From CAADGV01 sp040290295 (lineage in GTDB: Bacteria; Bacteroidota; Ignavibacteria; UBA10030; UBA6906), in NCBI GenBank assembly GCA_040290295.1, contig PSMW01000002.1:124001-188000 (forward strand): DNA of 64,000 bases, given 5' to 3'. This document shows positions 59,486 through 64,000 of the stretch, in pieces (position 1 is the stretch's first letter; every line of letters begins with the position of its first letter). Position numbers and translations under genes: made by a program. The notes under the pieces were generated by a model, which was not told the origin of the DNA, made no database searches, and saw nothing but the letters and a program-made list of their open reading frames with translations.

Positions 59486-62400
59486 GTGAAGCATCCGACA
59501 TCGCTCCGACATACCTTGCTCACTGCACTGTTGTCTGCGTGTGCGCGCGTGGTGGCGCAGCCTGCCGACGTTACGTTCGAGCACATCACGCACGAGCATG
59601 GGCTGTCCCAATCCACCGTCAACGCCATCACCCAAGATGCGCTCGGCTACCTCTGGTTCGGAACACAGGATGGCTTGAACCGTTACGATGGATACACGAT
59701 CACGGTGTTCAAACACCATCTCGCCGACTCGACCTCTCTTGCCGATAACAGCATTTGGTGTTTGCTGAACGACTCACGCGGCGATCTCTGGATCGGCACG
59801 TTACGCGGCGGTGCCGACCGTTATCTTGTTGCGAGCGATCGCTTCGTGCACTACACGCACGATCCTCGCAACCGCAATTCGTTGAGTGACAACAACGTCA
59901 TTTCGCTCCTCGAGGATTCGGAAGGACACATCTGGTTGGGCACGCTTAACAACGGCGCGAATCGTTATGACCCTCGAACGAAGAGTTTTACGCACTACCG
60001 CTGGTTGCCGAACGATTCGACCAGTCTGAGCAACAACACTGTTTGGGCAATATGCGAGGACAAGCACGGCAATGTGTGGGTCGGGACGTGGAGCGGCTTG
60101 TGCCGTTTCGATCTCAAGAAGAAGAGATCGGGCTTCCGGCGGTTCGTTCACCTTCCGGCTGATGCCCGTACGTTGGCAGGCGACAATATTCGCGCACTGT
60201 ATGTTGACCGTGACGGTGTTCTTTGGGTCGGGACCTGGGGAGCCGGGCTGGATCGGTTCGACGAGGGCACGCAGACCTTTCGTCACTACACACACGATCC
60301 GAGAAATCCGCGCAGCATATCGAGCAATTTGATTCTGTCCATCTGCCAAGACTCGGGCGGAAGGTTGTGGATAGGNNNNNNNNNNNNNNNNNNTTACGAT
60401 CCTGCAACCGACAGTTTCGTCCGCTACCAACACAACCCGCGAGATCCTTCATCACTCAACAGCAACATCGTCAGTGCGCTTTTCGAAGATCGTGCCGGTT
60501 CGCTCTGGATCGGAACAGGTGCCGGTGGCGTGAACATGGTCGATGCACGGCGTAACCGGTTTGCTCACTATCCCGGGACGCCTCATCGTGCAAAGGGCAA
60601 CGACGCGCCCGACATGCACGGCAACGACGTGTGGGCAATCCTCGAAGATTCCCGCGGCGAGTTGTGGATCGGCACCTACGGCAGCGGACTGAACCGCTTC
60701 GATGCCTCGCGGCGGCATGTCGTCAACTACCGGCACGACGCACGTTCACCGCGCAGTCTCAGTCACAACACCGTGCTCTCACTCTGCGAAACGCCCGACG
60801 GGACTCTCTGGATCGGAACAGAGGGAGGCGGGCTGAACCGTTACGACCGTGCGACGAACTCATTCACCACCTTCACGCGCTCCACGCGCGCGCCTTTCAG
60901 CCTTAGCCATGACGAGATTACAGCACTCCGAGCAGATCGCCACGGCACGCTGTGGATAGGCAATAACGGCGGGAGCGTTGACCGCCTCGATCTCCGCACG
61001 AATACCGTGATGCGCTATCCTGCCGATGAGCGCAACCCGAACGCGTTGGCGGGAACCTCCGTGATGTGTATTTACGAAGATCGACGCGGCGAGATATGGA
61101 TCGGCACACTGGGAGGCGGCTTGCACCGCTACCGCCCCCAGACCAACACGTTCGTCCGTTACCTTCCCTCATCGCAAGCTCCCCAGAAGGGACCGAACAA
61201 CAACACCGTGCTCTCGATCTACCAAGACGAAGCGGGAATCTTCTGGATAGGAACCTACGGCGGTGGATTGAATCGCTTCGATCCCATTCACGAGCACTTC
61301 ACGTACATGACACAAGCGCAAGGTCTGCCGAACGACGTTGTGTACGGCATTCTCCCCGACGGACGCGGCAATCTTTGGCTCAGCACCAACAAAGGCTTGG
61401 CGCGCTTCGATCCGACAAGCAAGACGGTTCATACCTACGACGTGAAGGACGGCTTGCAAGGGAATGAATTCAACCAAGGCGCGTACTTCCGCAATGGTCG
61501 TGGCGAACTCTTCTTCGGCGGCTTGAATGGTTTCAACGTGTTTCACCCCGACAGCATCCGCGACAATCCCTCCATCCCGCCGGTGTACCTTACGAGCTTC
61601 AAGGTGTTCGACAAGCCGCTTGCCTTGCCGCAAGCCCTCAGCACCACGCGACACATCGAGCTTTCGTACGACCAGAATTTCTTTTCGTTCGAATTTGTTG
61701 CGTTGAACTATATCGCACCCGAGAAGAATCGCTACCTCTACAAGCTCGAAGGATTGGATCGAGAATGGATCGCTGCGACCGCTGCTCGCCGCTATGCCAG
61801 CTATACGAATCTCGACCCCGGCGAGTACGTGCTGCGTGTAAAAGGATCGAACAACGACGGTGCCTGGAACGACGCGGGGCTTGCCATCACGATTACGATC
61901 ACGCCGCCGTATTGGCGTACGTGGTGGTTCCAACTTCTCGTGCTGTGTGCCGTGAGCGGCATGCTCTACGCGATGTATCGCTATCGTGTGAACAAACTGC
62001 TCGAGATCGAACGCATTCGTTCGTCTATCGCAACTGACTTACACGACGATATCGGCTCGACGCTCACCGAGATTGCCTTGTACAGCGACGTTGGGCTTCG
62101 TGAGTTGCGAGCCAGAAATCGCAACAGCACCGATGGCGATACGGCACGCGTCGAATCGTTGCTGGAAAGTATCGGAACCACCTCGCGCGGCCTCATCGAC
62201 GCGATGAACGATATTGTGTGGGCAGTGGACCCGAAAAACGACTCGTTCGAGTTTCTGCTGTTACGGATGAAGACGCACGCTGCCAGGATGTTCGACGCGA
62301 AGGGCATCAACTACGAGATCGACATCCCGGAAGAACTCGCCCACCTGCATTTGCCGCTGGGATTTCGGCGGCGGTTCTATCTCATCTACAAGGAAGCGGT

Positions 62401-62638
62401 CAATAACATTATCCGCCACGCTCATGCGCAGAGGGTGCAATTGACCATTCGGCGTGTTGGTCGCTCTCTGCTGATGACGATCGTTGACGATGGTGTCGGC
62501 TTCGATCCCGACGAGGCGGCGGGCGGGAACGGCTTGGTGAACATGCACAAGCGTGCAGAATCGTTGGATGGTGAGCTTACCATCGAATCTGCCCCCTCGC
62601 GTGGGACAACTGTACGATTGAAAGCAAGGATCCCTTGA
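59486..62638 (+). CDS. Two-component-regulator-propeller sensor histidine kinase
   Basis: About 1050 residues. A GTG start and leader (TLLTALLSACARVVAQ) are followed by a periplasmic sensor made of about 14 reg_prop units, each ending in a WIGT.GGGLNRYD-like motif (two seven-bladed propellers). A Y_Y_Y domain (YDQNFFSFEFVALNYIAPEKNRYLYKLEG), one membrane helix (WWFQLLVLCAVSGMLYAMY), a HisKA_3 domain with phospho-His near 853 in DLHDDIGSTLTE, and an HATPase (NNIIRHAHA, DDGVGFDP, GNGLVNMHKRAESLDG) follow. No receiver is fused, unlike the hybrid systems of Bacteroides. Its partner is the NarL regulator next door. Confidence 0.95.
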   Translation: MKHPTSLRHTLLTALLSACARVVAQPADVTFEHITHEHGLSQSTVNAITQDALGYLWFGTQDGLNRYDGYTITVFKHHLADSTSLADNSIWCLLNDSRGDLWIGTLRGGADRYLVASDRFVHYTHDPRNRNSLSDNNVISLLEDSEGHIWLGTLNNGANRYDPRTKSFTHYRWLPNDSTSLSNNTVWAICEDKHGNVWVGTWSGLCRFDLKKKRSGFRRFVHLPADARTLAGDNIRALYVDRDGVLWVGTWGAGLDRFDEGTQTFRHYTHDPRNPRSISSNLILSICQDSGGRLWIXXXXXXXYDPATDSFVRYQHNPRDPSSLNSNIVSALFEDRAGSLWIGTGAGGVNMVDARRNRFAHYPGTPHRAKGNDAPDMHGNDVWAILEDSRGELWIGTYGSGLNRFDASRRHVVNYRHDARSPRSLSHNTVLSLCETPDGTLWIGTEGGGLNRYDRATNSFTTFTRSTRAPFSLSHDEITALRADRHGTLWIGNNGGSVDRLDLRTNTVMRYPADERNPNALAGTSVMCIYEDRRGEIWIGTLGGGLHRYRPQTNTFVRYLPSSQAPQKGPNNNTVLSIYQDEAGIFWIGTYGGGLNRFDPIHEHFTYMTQAQGLPNDVVYGILPDGRGNLWLSTNKGLARFDPTSKTVHTYDVKDGLQGNEFNQGAYFRNGRGELFFGGLNGFNVFHPDSIRDNPSIPPVYLTSFKVFDKPLALPQALSTTRHIELSYDQNFFSFEFVALNYIAPEKNRYLYKLEGLDREWIAATAARRYASYTNLDPGEYVLRVKGSNNDGAWNDAGLAITITITPPYWRTWWFQLLVLCAVSGMLYAMYRYRVNKLLEIERIRSSIATDLHDDIGSTLTEIALYSDVGLRELRARNRNSTDGDTARVESLLESIGTTSRGLIDAMNDIVWAVDPKNDSFEFLLLRMKTHAARMFDAKGINYEIDIPEELAHLHLPLGFRRRFYLIYKEAVNNIIRHAHAQRVQLTIRRVGRSLLMTIVDDGVGFDPDEAAGGNGLVNMHKRAESLDGELTIESAPSRGTTVRLKARIP
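60376..60393. other. Assembly gap of 18 N inside a propeller repeat; true size probably 24
   Basis: The flanks read W-I-G before and (R)-Y-D-P after. Neighbouring repeats have eight residues between the Gly and the aromatic, so 24 bases are expected, not 18. The gap keeps the frame. Near-identical repeats are a likely cause of the assembly break. Confidence 0.7.
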
Positions 62639-62716
62639 TGTCGGTTGTGATGGTTCTCCGGCGAGGGCGCTTGGAGATGTACCGGTGGCATACAATCATG
62701 TTTGGAACAAACAGCT

Positions 62717-63379
62717 ATGACGAAGCGAGAGCAGGAATCGTCTTCCCCCATCAAAGTCGCTGTCGTTGAAGACCGCGGCCGCATCCGCGATACCATCGTG
62801 GACATTATCAACGGGATGCCGGGGCTTACGTGCGTCGGAGCGTACAACTCGGTAGAAAGTGCGTTGAAAGATTTAGAAAAGAATGTCCCCGATGTGTTGC
62901 TGATGGATATCGGCTTGCCGGGGATGAGCGGCATCGAAGGCGTCAAGGTGGTGAAGAATACGTTCCCGTCCATCGATGTGTTGATGCACACTGTGTACGA
63001 CGACGATGAAAAGATCTTTCAATCGATTTGCGCAGGCGCTTCGGGCTACGTCTTGAAAAACGCGGAGTCGGCGGAACTCATCCGCGCCATCAAAGAAATC
63101 CGCATCGGTGCGCCGATGAGTGCTTCGATCGCTCGACGCTTACTCTCGATGGTGCGCGACAAACAGGCGCCACCTGCCGATCAGATGAATCTTACGCCCC
63201 GGGAGATGGACATTCTCCAATGGTTGGTCGAAGGCTACAGCTATAAACGCATCGCCGAAAAGTTGTACATCAGTCCGCTCACTGTTCAGTCGCATATCAA
63301 GCGCGTGTACGAGAAACTGCAAGTGCATTCCAAGTCCGCCGCCGTTTCCAAAGCACTCAAGTACAAGCTCTTTGGTTGA
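62717..63379 (+). CDS. NarL/LuxR-type response regulator
   Basis: A 220-residue regulator. The receiver domain has the acidic pocket VVEDRGRIRD, the phospho-acceptor Asp64 in LLMDIGLPGMSG, and Lys in YVLKNAE. The C-terminal LuxR-type helix-turn-helix is LTPREMDILQWLVEGYSYKRIAEKLYISPLTVQSHIKRVYEKL. ATG 62717 is chosen; a TTG at 62702 adds five residues. It follows the propeller kinase by 78 bases and should be its partner, activating genes by DNA binding when phosphorylated. Confidence 0.95.
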   Translation: MTKREQESSSPIKVAVVEDRGRIRDTIVDIINGMPGLTCVGAYNSVESALKDLEKNVPDVLLMDIGLPGMSGIEGVKVVKNTFPSIDVLMHTVYDDDEKIFQSICAGASGYVLKNAESAELIRAIKEIRIGAPMSASIARRLLSMVRDKQAPPADQMNLTPREMDILQWLVEGYSYKRIAEKLYISPLTVQSHIKRVYEKLQVHSKSAAVSKALKYKLFG

Positions 63380-63476
63380 ACGCGCACTTCGTGGCAGACT
63401 TCCAGCCTTTCCATCCGTTCTTGGCTCAGCGTCTCCTTAACATCTTGAATCCACGGCAGTTAGGACAATTCTAAAT

Positions 63477-63492
63477 TACCATATTTATGGTA
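63477..63492. promoter_or_regulatory. Palindrome upstream of the FN3-containing secreted protein
   Basis: TACCATA (63477-63483), TT, TATGGTA (63486-63492): a perfect 7-base-pair dyad with a 2-base centre, in AT-rich sequence 91 bases before the ATG at 63584 and 98 bases after the response-regulator stop. The form is that of a dimeric regulator site; the neighbouring NarL-type regulator is one candidate ligand. Confidence 0.45.
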
Positions 63493-63583
63493 TTGAGAGA
63501 GTGCGCGCGAAGCGGGATATTGAAAGTGGTTGAATGCAGAATCAGCAGGTCATTTTCTTCATCACTTAACAACAGGGGGTTCT

Positions 63584-64000
63584 ATGAACCGCATACTTGG
63601 AACTGTGCTGTTGTGCATCGTGGTCGTGGCAGGGGTAGTTGCTCAAACCCCACCGGCGCCACGGGAGTTGAGGGCTGAGTTGATCTTTTCGGGAACGACT
63701 CTCCCGGCGGTGAAGCTCACGTGGCACTCCGAGCATGGGCTTTGGGCATTCAGAGTCTATCGCTCTGCCAACGACACATCGCATTATCAGCCACTGGCGA
63801 TGACCAATGGTACGATGTACCTCGATCATGCCGTCATGGCCGGGACGCGGTATTACTATTATGTCAAAGCAGTGGCGGGAAATCTTGAAAGTCCACGAAG
63901 CAATGTCGTGAACATTCTTGTCACAGCACCAACGCCGCGGCCGAAAGGTATCGTGCAAGGCGTGGTGACCGATGACTCGACAGGTCTGCCCATCCCGCGT
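63584..64000 (+). CDS. Secreted FN3 / carboxypeptidase-regulatory-like protein, cut by window end
   Basis: The frame is open from ATG 63584 (after AACAGGGGGTTCT) to the end of the window (139 codons). A signal peptide (ILGTVLLCIVVVAGVVAQT) is followed by a fibronectin type III domain (LPAVKLTWHSEHGLWAFRVYRS, TMYLDHAVMAGTRYYYYVKAV, SPRSNVVNILV), then the start of a CarboxypepD_reg-like domain (KGIVQGVVTDDSTGLPIPR). Such repeats build surface or gliding-associated proteins in this phylum. It is downstream of the kinase/regulator pair and could be a target. Confidence 0.85.
   Translation, partial: MNRILGTVLLCIVVVAGVVAQTPPAPRELRAELIFSGTTLPAVKLTWHSEHGLWAFRVYRSANDTSHYQPLAMTNGTMYLDHAVMAGTRYYYYVKAVAGNLESPRSNVVNILVTAPTPRPKGIVQGVVTDDSTGLPIPR

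Noticed and set aside
1..64000. tRNA, rRNA, tmRNA, RNase P, CRISPR arrays, prophage or IS elements
   Set aside because: I scanned by eye for T-loop patterns, direct repeats with regular spacers and transposase or integrase motifs, and found none that stand; a covariance-model search would settle the RNA question.

Overview
The window looks like one contig of a draft genome or metagenome bin from the FCB superphylum, most likely the Chlorobi/Ignavibacteria/Kapabacteria side of it. The evidence is a set of lineage-typical genes: a TPR protein-DUF4292-EnvC cluster, a 31-residue AURKAIP1/COX24-type basic protein, the LIPMDLTQ-type secreted family often mislabelled asparagine synthetase B, many outer-membrane beta-barrels, and a two-component-regulator-propeller histidine kinase. 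The DNA is moderately GC-rich. Shine-Dalgarno sites are common, and several starts are GTG or TTG. There are three runs of N. In two of them (34824-34833 and 60376-60393) the flanking motifs let the true gap size be deduced. I found no rRNA, tRNA, CRISPR array, IS element or prophage.

Layout. 151-7149: anaerobic pyruvate/acetyl-CoA metabolism (nifJ, gpmA, a dihydroorotate-dehydrogenase-like protein, a decayed CoA-binding gene, pta). 7169-8920: a complete bacterial expansin and an unknown lipoprotein-like protein. 13035-8923 (minus): a Zn/Mn uptake operon with a small His/Cys protein, a porin-like barrel, and the ABC binding protein, ATPase and permease. 13192-15800: oligopeptidase and DUF454. 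19796-15884 (minus): TPR protein, the LIPMDLTQ-type protein and a small barrel. 19993-22488: dxr-rseP. 22762-40661: a long plus-strand envelope/signalling region. 48310-40737 (minus): prfC, sppA, HU, a zinc-ribbon/TPR protein, the COX24-like protein, two tandem PAP2 phosphatases and an alcohol dehydrogenase. 48521-55639 (plus): tex, a frameshifted lipoprotein, an S9 peptidase, DUF2461, TauE and PEBP. 59418-55693 (minus): HAD phosphatase, LhgO-type oxidase and a broken outer-membrane protein. 59486-64000: propeller histidine kinase, NarL-type regulator and the start of an FN3/carboxypeptidase-regulatory-like secreted protein.

The most interesting part is 22762-40661. It holds two different CHASE2 receptors: one fused to a class III adenylate/guanylate cyclase, the other to a sigma-54 activator AAA+ domain. 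Both lie among FecR-type secreted proteins, large beta-barrels, lipoproteins and a barrel-transglutaminase fusion. A candidate sigma-54 promoter sits between the sigma-54 activator and the following lipoprotein/barrel genes. I infer an envelope-sensing system with a cAMP branch and a transcriptional branch; this is a hypothesis, not a demonstrated function.

Three genes are broken in the sequence given (CoA-binding protein, small lipoprotein, outer-membrane protein). Because the assembly is a draft with gaps, each may be true decay or a sequencing/assembly error.
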